Below, in pieces: positions 15,724-22,843 of a stretch of 26,113 nucleotides of DNA. Below the pieces are notes generated by a model. That model was not told the origin of the DNA, did no database searches, and saw nothing but the letters and a program-made list of their open reading frames with translations. Each line of letters starts with the position of its first letter. Within the stretch, counting starts at the first letter, position 1. The position numbers and the translations under genes are program-made. Source of the DNA: Enterococcus_I eurekensis (GTDB taxonomy: Bacteria > Bacillota > Bacilli > Lactobacillales > Enterococcaceae); contig NZ_JBHSGT010000051.1 of assembly GCF_042654605.1 (NCBI RefSeq), forward strand, positions 1 through 26,113. The letters run 5' to 3'.

Positions 15724-16110
15724 ATGAATCAAGAAGAACCAAATAAAATTGAGTTTCTTGAAAATGACTACGCAAAACAACATTATGCGCAACAAGTTAA
15801 AAAACGTCGTGAAGTTATTTTTCGTCGCCGTCGTTTAGCCTTGGTTTTTGCGATTGCAACAGTCATCTTCCTAAGTGTGGGGATTTCGCTTTTTAACGAC
15901 TATCTTCGTTTGCAAAACCTAGAAAAGTATCAAAGTGAGGCCGTCGCGACGCAAGAAGCGTCAAAAGAAAAGAAAGCTAAATTAGAAAAAGAAGTTGATT
16001 TATTGGAAGATGAAGACTACGTGGCAAAAATTGCTCGTGATCGCTTCCTCTATTCTAAAGATGGCGAACTTGTTTTTCCTTTACCGGAACATGAAACAAG
16101 TAATGAATAA
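15724..16110 (+). CDS. divIC: Septum formation protein DivIC (FtsB-like)
   Basis: This 128-residue bitopic protein belongs to the divisome subcomplex with DivIB and FtsL. It has a basic cytoplasmic N-terminus (KKRREVIFRRRR), one membrane helix (about 38-56), an extracellular coiled coil (about 60-95) and the conserved family C-terminus DEDYVAKIARDRFLYSKDGE followed by VFPLP. I chose ATG at 15724 because GGAGG at 15712-15716 sits 7 nt upstream; the frame is open further upstream but that would overlap the promoter. It has its own strong promoter. Gene order rqcP-divIC-S1 protein matches yabO-divIC-yabR. Confidence 0.93.
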   Translation: MNQEEPNKIEFLENDYAKQHYAQQVKKRREVIFRRRRLALVFAIATVIFLSVGISLFNDYLRLQNLEKYQSEAVATQEASKEKKAKLEKEVDLLEDEDYVAKIARDRFLYSKDGELVFPLPEHETSNE

Positions 16111-16151
16111 AGTGTCAGTGATTGATATTAATATTAATCAGCCACTAGACG

Positions 16152-16160
16152 TGTTATAAT
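16152..16160 (+). promoter_or_regulatory. Extended -10 promoter of the S1-domain gene
   Basis: TGTTATAAT carries a perfect TATAAT (16155-16160) with a TG extension, but the -35 is poor. An AT-rich 10-bp inverted repeat (16119-16140) just upstream could weakly end divIC transcripts. Confidence 0.5.
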
Positions 16161-16255
16161 CGGATTCAATCATTATTTAGGACAGTTTAATCATGGTTAA
16201 GTTGGCCTGAAATGAATAAATAAATGGGTAAAATATTAGGAGGAACAAAGGTTTT

Positions 16256-16720
16256 ATGTCAATCGAAGTTGGAGCTAAACTAAAGGGAAAAGTATCGGGT
16301 ATTACGAATTTTGGTGCATTTATTGATTTAGGCGGAGGCAAAACAGGTCTCGTTCATATTAGTGAAGTCTCAGATGGTTTTGTAAAGGATATCAATGAAG
16401 TACTAAAAGTTGGCGATGAGGTCACTGTTTTAGTAACGACCGTTGGAAACGACGGAAAAATTGGATTGTCAATTCGTAAAGCAGTCGACAAACCAAAAGA
16501 AGAACGACGTGAGTTTCCTAAAAAAGATTTTCAACGTCCGAATACAAAAAAACCATTCGTTAAAAATCAGAATCAAAATTCCAATGCAAATAATGCATCA
16601 GGAAAACAAGATTTCGATTCGCTAATGAGCTCATTTTTAAAAGATAGTGATGACCGTTTGTCAACATTACGCCGCAGTACAGAAGGTAAACGCGGAGGAC
16701 GTGGCGGACGCCGCAATTAA
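16256..16720 (+). CDS. S1-domain RNA-binding protein (YabR/GSP13-like)
   Basis: The 154-residue product has one S1 domain (about 4-73; GAKLKGKVSGITNFGAFIDL, GLVHISEVSDGFV, GKIGLSIRKA). A basic, Asn- and Gln-rich linker follows, then a conserved-looking helix (FDSLMSSFLKDSDDRLSTLRR) and an RGG-type end (KRGGRGGRRN, 145-154). Homologues in Bacillus (YabR) and streptococci (CvfD) bind RNA or ribosomes and affect post-transcriptional control. The tail should strengthen nucleic-acid binding. AGGAGG lies 12 nt upstream of ATG, slightly long. It follows divIC as in Bacillus and ends at a good terminator, after which a repeat array separates it from tilS. Confidence 0.88.
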   Translation: MSIEVGAKLKGKVSGITNFGAFIDLGGGKTGLVHISEVSDGFVKDINEVLKVGDEVTVLVTTVGNDGKIGLSIRKAVDKPKEERREFPKKDFQRPNTKKPFVKNQNQNSNANNASGKQDFDSLMSSFLKDSDDRLSTLRRSTEGKRGGRGGRRN

Positions 16721-16729
16721 TAAAACGCG

Positions 16730-16765
16730 AAACAGGTGGACGTAAAACGAACCACCTGTTTTTTA
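16730..16765 (+). terminator. Intrinsic terminator of the S1-domain gene
   Basis: AAACAGGTGG (16730-16739) pairs perfectly with CCACCTGTTT (16752-16761), followed by TTTTA. The first repeat unit begins 6 bp downstream. Confidence 0.88.
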
Positions 16766-16766
16766 T

Positions 16767-17325
16767 ATGAGAGGCTATAATAATGAGCGTTTAACGACAA
16801 GAGATAAGAGGTTAGCAGAAAAAATCGTATTTTGATTTTATTCTGCTGACACCTTATCTCCGCAGTCGTTGCTCATTTTATGCCGTTTAAATGAGAGGCT
16901 ATTTTTTAAGCGTTCAGTTGCGAGAGATAACAAAGCCTATGGGGAAATCGTTTTTTTGATTTCAACCAGAGGAAGAGTTATCTCCGAGCAATTGCTTAGA
17001 AAATGCCGTTTAAGAGAGAGGCTATTTTTTAAGCGTTCAGTTGCGAGAGATAACAAAGCCTATGAGGAAATCGTTTTTTGATTTCAACCAGAGGAAGAGT
17101 TATCTCCGAGCAATTGCTTAGAAAATGCCGTTTAAGAGAGAGGCTATTTTTTAAGCGTTCAGTTGCGAGAGATAACAAAGCCTATGGGGAAATCGTTTTT
17201 TGATTTCAACCAGAGGAAGAGTTATTTCCGAGCAATTGCTTAGAAAATGCCGTTTAAGAGAGAGGCTATTTCTGGAACGTTCAGTGACGAGTAATAAGTA
17301 GAGATAGTTACACTGTGACACCATC
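16767..17325 (+). repeat. Long-hairpin repeat array 1: four full tandem units plus one truncated unit
   Basis: Units start at 16767 (class B, 124 bp), 16891, 17014 and 17136 (class A; 123, 122 and 122 bp) and 17258 (class C, truncated near 17325). Each starts with GAGAGGCTAT and ends with AATGCCGTTTAA (TTATGCCGTTTAA in the first unit). In between it folds on itself: class A pairs TTAAGCG..GCTTA, GAGATAAC..GTTATCTC and GAAATC..GATTTC around a T-run; class B pairs AATGAGCG..GCTCATT, GAGATAAG..CTTATCTC and AGCAGAA..TTCTGCT. The three class A units differ at only a few bases, including T-run length, which shows recent duplication. Open frames through the array are by-products. The 590-bp gap holds nothing else except perhaps a weak tilS promoter (TTCAGT 17280, GATAGT 17303). 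Confidence 0.9.
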
Positions 17326-17353
17326 CAACCATTTTAAAAGGTAGGTCGATAAA

Positions 17354-18736
17354 ATGTTCGTGAATCAAGTTCAAAAAATAGCCATTGATAACCACTTATG
17401 GCACAATGAATCTAGAGTATTAATTGCGGTTTCTACCGGCGTGGATTCGATGGTATTACTGCATCTTTTACAAGAACTTACGAGCACGGGAATCGCTATT
17501 GGAGTGGCTCATGTGAACCATCAATTGCGTGAAGTTTCAATGGAGGAAGAAGCTTTTCTTGCTGATTACTGTGAAAAGATCCAAATTCCTTTTTATATGA
17601 AACGTTGGCAGGTGCCCATTAAAGGCAATATCGAGAGTCTCGCAAGAACGTTTCGCTATGATTTTTTTAAAAAAATCATGGAAAAGCACGATTACGATGT
17701 ATTGGTTACAGCCCATCATCAAGAAGACCAAGTCGAAACGATGCTGATGAAAATGGTTCGTACGGGTGATTTGTTTGCCAGCCAGGGGATTGTTCTAAAT
17801 CAACCTTTTGCTTCAGGTCGCTTAGTTCGTCCGCTCCTCTTTTTTTCAAAGGAGCAAATTCGGCAATATGCCAAGGAACATGCGCTTGTTTATTTTGAAG
17901 ATGAAACGAATCAAACACTGCAATACCAAAGGAATCGATTAAGGCACCAAATTTTACCGGTTTTAAAAAATGAGAACAAGCAGAGTTTTCCGCATTTTCA
18001 ACAATTATCCGAACAAATTCAGGAGGTTGGCGATTGGCTAGGAGAGCAACAACAGTCATGGTTTTCACAAAATGTCCAGGTTTGTGCGCAAAGTATGGCA
18101 ATTGATTTGGCTTGGTATGAACAAGCGTCGGATTTTGAGAAAAAATATTTTTTAAAAGAAGTGGCCCGACAAGCCCAGGAATTGTGGAAAATGGTCATTT
18201 CAAAAAAACAATTGATAGAAGTTTCAAAGCTTTTAGCGAACAGGGAACATTCCCAGTGGCAAGTTGATTTAGTGGAGGAGTGGCATTTTGCGAGACGTTA
18301 TCGCATGCTTTATTTGAGAAAAAAACAAACAACCGCATTCGACTCACAAACACAAATGTTGAATCCTGGAGAAACGATTTATTTATCGGATCATCAGTGG
18401 ATTGGCTATTTTCCAATTGGAGAAGAAAAAATTCCTGAAAAAGTCAAACTTTGGTCAGAATTTCGCCAAGAATTTTGCGTAGACTCAGTACAATCGCTTA
18501 TTCTACGCAAACGACAAGCAGGCGATCGCATTTTGTTGAGTGAAAACTTAAACAAAAAGGTTTCGCGATACTTTATTGATCAAAAAGTCCCACTTGAAGA
18601 ACGAGATGAAGCTTGGCTAATCATGAATAAAGAACAAAAAATTATCGGAATCCTACCATATACACTTTCCTATTTGAGTATTATGGAAGAAACTGATAAA
18701 ATACACTACGTACTTCTTTTTAAATACAAGAAGTAA
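17354..18736 (+). CDS. tilS: tRNA(Ile)-lysidine synthetase
   Basis: This 460-residue enzyme ligates lysine to C34 of tRNA-Ile2 so that it reads AUA. The ATP-binding PP-loop is at 27-32 and reads STGVDS rather than the textbook SGGxDS. HVNHQLR (53-59), AHHQEDQVET (120-129) and the QRNRLRHQILP segment (about 192-202) mark the N-terminal domain. The C-terminal TilS domain (about 375-455, LILRKRQAGDRI, KVSRYFIDQKVPLEERD) completes a normal length. The ATG has AAAAGG about 13 nt upstream, with a second purine stretch closer. It is followed by hpt after 19 bp, the conserved tilS-hpt-ftsH order. Its upstream neighbour is the repeat array, so its promoter is unclear. Confidence 0.95.
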   Translation: MFVNQVQKIAIDNHLWHNESRVLIAVSTGVDSMVLLHLLQELTSTGIAIGVAHVNHQLREVSMEEEAFLADYCEKIQIPFYMKRWQVPIKGNIESLARTFRYDFFKKIMEKHDYDVLVTAHHQEDQVETMLMKMVRTGDLFASQGIVLNQPFASGRLVRPLLFFSKEQIRQYAKEHALVYFEDETNQTLQYQRNRLRHQILPVLKNENKQSFPHFQQLSEQIQEVGDWLGEQQQSWFSQNVQVCAQSMAIDLAWYEQASDFEKKYFLKEVARQAQELWKMVISKKQLIEVSKLLANREHSQWQVDLVEEWHFARRYRMLYLRKKQTTAFDSQTQMLNPGETIYLSDHQWIGYFPIGEEKIPEKVKLWSEFRQEFCVDSVQSLILRKRQAGDRILLSENLNKKVSRYFIDQKVPLEERDEAWLIMNKEQKIIGILPYTLSYLSIMEETDKIHYVLLFKYKK

Positions 18737-18755
18737 AGATTGGAAGGAGAACTTT

Positions 18756-19304
18756 ATGTTAGCAAATGATATTGAAAAAATCTTAATTACAAGAGAAGAA
18801 ATTAGCCAGCGTTGTGCTGAATTAGGTCAAGAATTGACAAAAGAATATGCGGATAAAACACCATTAATTGTGGGAGTATTAACCGGAGCTGTTCCTTTTA
18901 TGGCAGATATTGTTCGTGAGATGGACTGCCCAGTGGAAATTGATTTCATGGACGTTTCTAGTTATGGGAATGCCTTAGTTTCTTCTGGTGAAGTAAAAAT
19001 TGTGAAAGACTTAAATACAACGGTTGAAGGCCGTGACATTTTAGTGGTGGAAGACATCATTGATAGTGGTCGTACGCTAGCATATTTAGTTGATTTATTT
19101 AAATACCGTAAAGCAAACTCAGTTAAAATTGTTACACTATTAGATAAACCAGAAGGTCGCGTTGTGGATATTACAGCAGACTATGTTGGCTTTGATGTTC
19201 CAAATGAGTTTGTTGTTGGCTATGGTTTAGACTATGAACAACATTACCGTAACCTTCCATATGTGGGTGTTTTAAAACCAGAGATTTATCAGTCTCAAAA
19301 TTGA
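18756..19304 (+). CDS. hpt: Hypoxanthine phosphoribosyltransferase
   Basis: This 182-residue purine salvage enzyme converts hypoxanthine or guanine with PRPP to IMP or GMP. The PRPP-binding motif VVEDIIDSGRTL (97-108) with the Glu99-Asp100 pair, the mobile-loop SSYG (68-71) and the VGVLTGAVPF PPi loop (39-48) are intact, and the length is standard. AAGGAG lies about 7 nt before the ATG. It sits between tilS and ftsH as in most Firmicutes and is probably co-transcribed with tilS. In Bacillus and Listeria the TilS and HprT proteins jointly affect ftsH expression; whether that applies here is unknown. Confidence 0.96.
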   Translation: MLANDIEKILITREEISQRCAELGQELTKEYADKTPLIVGVLTGAVPFMADIVREMDCPVEIDFMDVSSYGNALVSSGEVKIVKDLNTTVEGRDILVVEDIIDSGRTLAYLVDLFKYRKANSVKIVTLLDKPEGRVVDITADYVGFDVPNEFVVGYGLDYEQHYRNLPYVGVLKPEIYQSQN

Positions 19305-19307
19305 GCG

Positions 19308-19336
19308 TTTTCAAAGCAAAGGGAATGCAGTATAAT
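19308..19336 (+). promoter_or_regulatory. ftsH promoter
   Basis: TTTTCA (19308-19313) and a perfect TATAAT (19331-19336) are 17 bp apart in the hpt-ftsH gap. The -10 is directly abutted by the CtsR-like box. Confidence 0.75.
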
Positions 19337-19353
19337 GGTCAAAGATAGACAAA
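19337..19353 (+). promoter_or_regulatory. Candidate CtsR operator at the ftsH start site
   Basis: GGTCAAA-GAT-AGACAAA matches the tandem heptad CtsR consensus (RGTCAAA-NNN-RGTCAAA) at 13 of 14 heptad positions. It covers the expected transcription start just after the -10, an ideal repressor position. ftsH has been reported in the CtsR regulon of Lactobacillus plantarum. ctsR itself is not in this window. Confidence 0.65.
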
Positions 19354-19371
19354 GTGCTAAGGAGGAGCCCC

Positions 19372-21462
19372 ATGAATAATAAAAATAAAGGTACAGTTAG
19401 AAATACCCTTTATTACGTACTAATTTTGTTAGCAATGGTCATGGTGGTCTACTTTTTCTTCGGAAATGGAAATAGTCAGACACCTGAGATTGAATATTCA
19501 AAATTTTCACAGCAGTTAAAAGAAGGTACCGTTAAAGAGTTTACCATTCAACCTGCCAATGGCGTGTATCGAATTACTGGTGAATTTAAATCAGAACAAA
19601 AAATTGAAAATAGTAACGGGCTAAGCGTCCTTGGTTCAACCCAAGCATCAACGACTCGTTTTACAACCATTGTATTACCGAATGATTCAACTTTACATGA
19701 AATCACGTCAACAGCGAAAACAGCTGGTGTGAAAACAGTAATTCAAGAAGAATCTTCAAGTGGTATTTGGTTATCACTACTACTTAGCTTCTTACCAATT
19801 GTGATCTTCATCTTCTTCTTCTATATGATGATGAGTCAACAAGGTGGTGGCGGTGGTGGCGGCGGTGGCCGTGGCGTAATGAACTTTGGTAAATCAAAAG
19901 CCAAAGAAGCCGACGGTAAAGCTGTCAAAGTTCGTTTTTCAGATGTTGCTGGTGCAGAGGAAGAAAAACAAGAATTAGTCGAAGTTGTCGAATTTCTTAA
20001 AGATCCACGTCGTTTCGTGGCTTTAGGTGCTCGTATTCCAGCCGGTGTTCTTTTAGAGGGCCCTCCAGGAACGGGTAAAACATTACTTGCTAAAGCAGTT
20101 GCGGGTGAAGCAGGCGTGCCATTTTATTCGATTTCAGGTTCTGATTTCGTAGAGATGTTCGTCGGTGTCGGTGCTAGCCGTGTTCGTGATTTATTTGAAA
20201 CAGCGAAGAAAAATGCCCCTGCAATTATCTTTATTGATGAGATTGATGCAGTTGGTCGCCAACGTGGAGCCGGTATGGGTGGTGGACACGATGAGCGTGA
20301 ACAAACATTGAACCAATTGCTAGTAGAGATGGATGGTTTCGGTGGAAACGAAGGCGTTATTGTAATTGCCGCAACCAACCGTTCAGACGTTTTAGATCCA
20401 GCGTTGTTACGTCCAGGTCGTTTTGACCGTCAAATCTTAGTTGGTCGTCCAGATGTTAAAGGACGCGAAGCGATTTTACGAGTTCATGCACGTAACAAAC
20501 CGTTAGCGGGCGACGTTGATTTGAAAGTCGTTGCACAACAAACACCAGGTTTTGCCGGTGCAGAACTAGAAAACGTCTTAAACGAAGCAGCTCTTCTAGC
20601 GGCTCGTCGTAATAAAAAACAAATTGATGCTTCAGATATTGATGAAGCGCAAGACCGTGTGATTGCTGGCCCTGCGAAGAAAGATCGTGCAATTAACAAA
20701 CGTGAACGTGAAATGATTGCTTACCATGAAGCAGGACATACAATTGTTGGTTTAGTTTTAAGCCGTGCACGTATCGTCCATAAAGTAACCATCATTCCTC
20801 GTGGTCGTGCGGGCGGATATATGATCGCTTTACCAAAAGAAGATCAATTCCTACACACGAAAGAAGATATGTTTGAACAAATCGTTGGCCTTTTAGGTGG
20901 ACGTACAGCGGAAGAAGTATTCTTCAACGTTCAATCAACAGGCGCTTCAAATGACTTCGAGCAAGCAACAGGTCTTGCACGTAGTATGGTAACCGAATAC
21001 GGAATGAGTGATTTAGGTCCTGTTCAATATGAAGGAAACCACCAAGTCTTTGTTGGTCGTGACTACGGTCAAACAAAAGCTTACTCTGAACAAGTTGCTT
21101 TTGAAATTGACCAAGCGGTTCGTAAAATTTTAATGGATGCACATGAAAAAGCACGTGAAATCATTGAAGAACACCGGGAGAAAAACGAATTAATCGCGCA
21201 AAAATTACTTGAGTTTGAAACATTAGATGCAAAAGCAATTAAATCATTATTTGAAACAGGCGAAATGCCAGCTGATTTTGCAGAAGATGAGTTCCCAAGT
21301 GAGCGTGTTGCTCAATCTTATGAGGAAGCAAAACGTGCCTTAGAAGAAAAAGACGCGCAAAAACAAGTTGAAGAACATCAAGAGTTCAAAGAAGAAAAAG
21401 TAGAATTAAAAGAAGAGACAGAAGAAACAAAAGAAGACTCAACTGACAATTCTGATCAATAA
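19372..21462 (+). CDS. ftsH: ATP-dependent zinc metalloprotease FtsH
   Basis: This 696-residue membrane AAA+ protease degrades misfolded membrane proteins and regulatory proteins. Two membrane helices (about 11-28 and 133-155) flank an extracellular domain and are followed by a nine-glycine linker. The AAA module carries Walker A GPPGTGKT (230-237), Walker B FIDEID (Asp289, Glu290) and the SRH ATNRSDVLDPALLRPGRFDR. The zinc site is HEAGH (452-456). The C-terminus is a very charged Glu/Lys tail. I chose ATG at 19372 because AAGGAGG (19359-19365) sits 6 nt upstream; an in-frame GTG at 19354 overlaps that site. It has its own promoter with a CtsR-like box and a clean terminator. Confidence 0.98.
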   Translation: MNNKNKGTVRNTLYYVLILLAMVMVVYFFFGNGNSQTPEIEYSKFSQQLKEGTVKEFTIQPANGVYRITGEFKSEQKIENSNGLSVLGSTQASTTRFTTIVLPNDSTLHEITSTAKTAGVKTVIQEESSSGIWLSLLLSFLPIVIFIFFFYMMMSQQGGGGGGGGGRGVMNFGKSKAKEADGKAVKVRFSDVAGAEEEKQELVEVVEFLKDPRRFVALGARIPAGVLLEGPPGTGKTLLAKAVAGEAGVPFYSISGSDFVEMFVGVGASRVRDLFETAKKNAPAIIFIDEIDAVGRQRGAGMGGGHDEREQTLNQLLVEMDGFGGNEGVIVIAATNRSDVLDPALLRPGRFDRQILVGRPDVKGREAILRVHARNKPLAGDVDLKVVAQQTPGFAGAELENVLNEAALLAARRNKKQIDASDIDEAQDRVIAGPAKKDRAINKREREMIAYHEAGHTIVGLVLSRARIVHKVTIIPRGRAGGYMIALPKEDQFLHTKEDMFEQIVGLLGGRTAEEVFFNVQSTGASNDFEQATGLARSMVTEYGMSDLGPVQYEGNHQVFVGRDYGQTKAYSEQVAFEIDQAVRKILMDAHEKAREIIEEHREKNELIAQKLLEFETLDAKAIKSLFETGEMPADFAEDEFPSERVAQSYEEAKRALEEKDAQKQVEEHQEFKEEKVELKEETEETKEDSTDNSDQ

Positions 21463-21472
21463 GGAAACAAGG

Positions 21473-21504
21473 AGAGGTTGCATAATAACGTGCAACCTCT
21501 TTTT
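21473..21504 (+). terminator. Intrinsic terminator of ftsH, fused to the end of repeat array 2
   Basis: AGAGGTTGCA (21473-21482) pairs perfectly with TGCAACCTCT (21491-21500) around an 8-nt loop, followed by T5. Read on the minus strand, the right arm and T-run are also the AAAAAGAGGTT that forms the repeat-family head motif, so the two elements merge. Confidence 0.9.
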
Positions 21505-21868
21505 ATCGGCATTTTATAAGCAATTGCTCGGAGATAGCTCTTCCTCTCGTCGAAATCAAAAAAACGATTTCTCGATAGGCTTCGCTATCTCTCACAATTA
21601 ACCGCTTATAAAATGACCTACCATTAAACGGCATAAAATGAGCAACGACTGCGGAGATAAGTTGTCAGCAGAATAAAATCAAAAAAACAATTTTTTCTGC
21701 TGACGCCTTATCTCTTGTCGCTGACCGCTCATTATTATGACCTCTTTTATCGGCATTTCTGCCACAATGACTCGGTAATAAGCTAGAATTATTTCAAAAG
21801 TAAAAAACACTTTCGGAAAATTCTTTGCTTTTACTCGTTACTGACCGTTCCAGAAATGACCTCTTTTA
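21504..21868 (-). repeat. Long-hairpin repeat array 2: three tandem units in minus orientation
   Basis: Read on the minus strand, the units are class C (21750-21868, 119 bp), class B (21627-21749, 123 bp) and class A (about 21504-21626, 122 bp). Heads read AAAAGAGGTCAT (or TAGGTCAT) and tails AATGCCGATAA or ATGCCGTTTAA. The class A unit has arms TTTTATAAGC..GCTTATAAAA and GAGATAGC..GCTATCTC, class B AATGAGCG..GCTCATT and class C TTTCTG..CAGAAA. Class B and A units closely resemble those at 16767-17257 but point the other way, so the two arrays form inverted copies around tilS-hpt-ftsH. The gap from 21463 to 21946 holds only the ftsH terminator, this array and the hslO promoter. Confidence 0.9.
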
Positions 21869-21888
21869 TTAATTTTTAGGCATCCTTG

Positions 21889-21917
21889 TTGAAAAAATGA
21901 AGAGATGCTAGTATGAT
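21889..21917 (+). promoter_or_regulatory. hslO-dusB promoter
   Basis: TTGAAA (21889-21894) and TATGAT (21912-21917) are 17 bp apart, with one mismatch from consensus in each, 30 bp upstream of the hslO start and 20 bp beyond the repeat array. Confidence 0.8.
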
Positions 21918-21946
21918 ACGGTGAGTAAATAAGAGGAGCGAATAGA

Positions 21947-22843
21947 ATGAAAGACTACATTAGCAAAGCACTCGTCTATGATGGCTATATTCGAGCATAT
22001 GCAATTAATGCGACAGAAACTGTGACAGAAGCGCAAAGAAGACATGATACATGGCACAGTGCTTCAGCGGCTCTGGGTCGTGCATTAGTTGGTACATTAC
22101 TATTAAGTAGTAGTGATTTAAAAACAGAAGGCGACCGTTTAACGGTTAAAATTCAAGGGAACGGTCCTGGTGGCGCTATCGTCGTTGATGGTGACGCTAG
22201 CGGAAATGTTAAAGGTTACATTCAAAATCCTCACGTCAGTCTTCCTTCAAATGAACATGGGAAAATTGATGTTCGTGGTGTTGTTGGAACCGAAGGGGTT
22301 TTTTCAGTTATTAAAGATTTAGGATTAAAAGAACCTTTTTCAGGACAAGTCCCAATTGTTTCAGGTGAGTTAGGAGAAGACTTTACTTATTACTTAGCCG
22401 CTTCTGAACAAATTCCTTCAGCAGTTGGTTTAAGTGTGTTAGTTGATACCGATGAAAGCATTAGAGCTGCAGGTGGCTTTATGTTACAAGTTTTACCAGG
22501 TGCAGATGATGTTGTTTTAGGAAAATTAGAAGAACGTTTAGCCCAAATGCCGCGTGTTTCTGATTTAATTGATCACGGGAAGACCCCGGAAGAAATCTTA
22601 GAAGTCATTTTTGAAGGTGAACGTATTTTATTTTTAGAAGAACAACCGGTACAGTTCCACTGTGATTGTTCAAAAGAAAAATTCTCGCGTGCGATTTTAA
22701 CATTAGGCTCAAGTGAAATTCAACAAATGATTGATGAAGATCAAGGAGCTGAAACGGTATGTTCGTTCTGTAATAACAAGTACCACTTTGATGAAGCAGA
22801 TTTAACTGCTTTGATTGAAGAAATTACTGGGGGCAAAAAGTAG
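21947..22843 (+). CDS. hslO: Redox-regulated chaperone Hsp33
   Basis: This 298-residue cytosolic holdase is activated by oxidation of a C-terminal zinc centre and protects unfolding proteins. The zinc-binding cysteines are Cys239 and Cys241 (HCDCSKEKF) with Cys272 and Cys275 (CSFC), the normal CxC and CxxC layout. The N-terminal core (VKIQGNGPGGAIVVDG, YIQNPHVSLP) is typical, as is the length. GAGGAG lies about 8 nt upstream of the ATG. It has a good promoter of its own and is followed immediately, without a gap, by dusB. Its place after ftsH is shared with Bacillus. Confidence 0.96.
   Translation: MKDYISKALVYDGYIRAYAINATETVTEAQRRHDTWHSASAALGRALVGTLLLSSSDLKTEGDRLTVKIQGNGPGGAIVVDGDASGNVKGYIQNPHVSLPSNEHGKIDVRGVVGTEGVFSVIKDLGLKEPFSGQVPIVSGELGEDFTYYLAASEQIPSAVGLSVLVDTDESIRAAGGFMLQVLPGADDVVLGKLEERLAQMPRVSDLIDHGKTPEEILEVIFEGERILFLEEQPVQFHCDCSKEKFSRAILTLGSSEIQQMIDEDQGAETVCSFCNNKYHFDEADLTALIEEITGGKK

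Noticed and set aside
16869..17081. Coding sequence of 70 codons with internal duplication
   Set aside because: It lies wholly in the repeat array; its internal repeat is just the DNA repeat translated, and it has no ribosome binding site.
16767..17325. CRISPR array
   Set aside because: The repeats are about 120 bp, themselves inverted repeats, and are directly contiguous without unique spacers; no cas genes are nearby.
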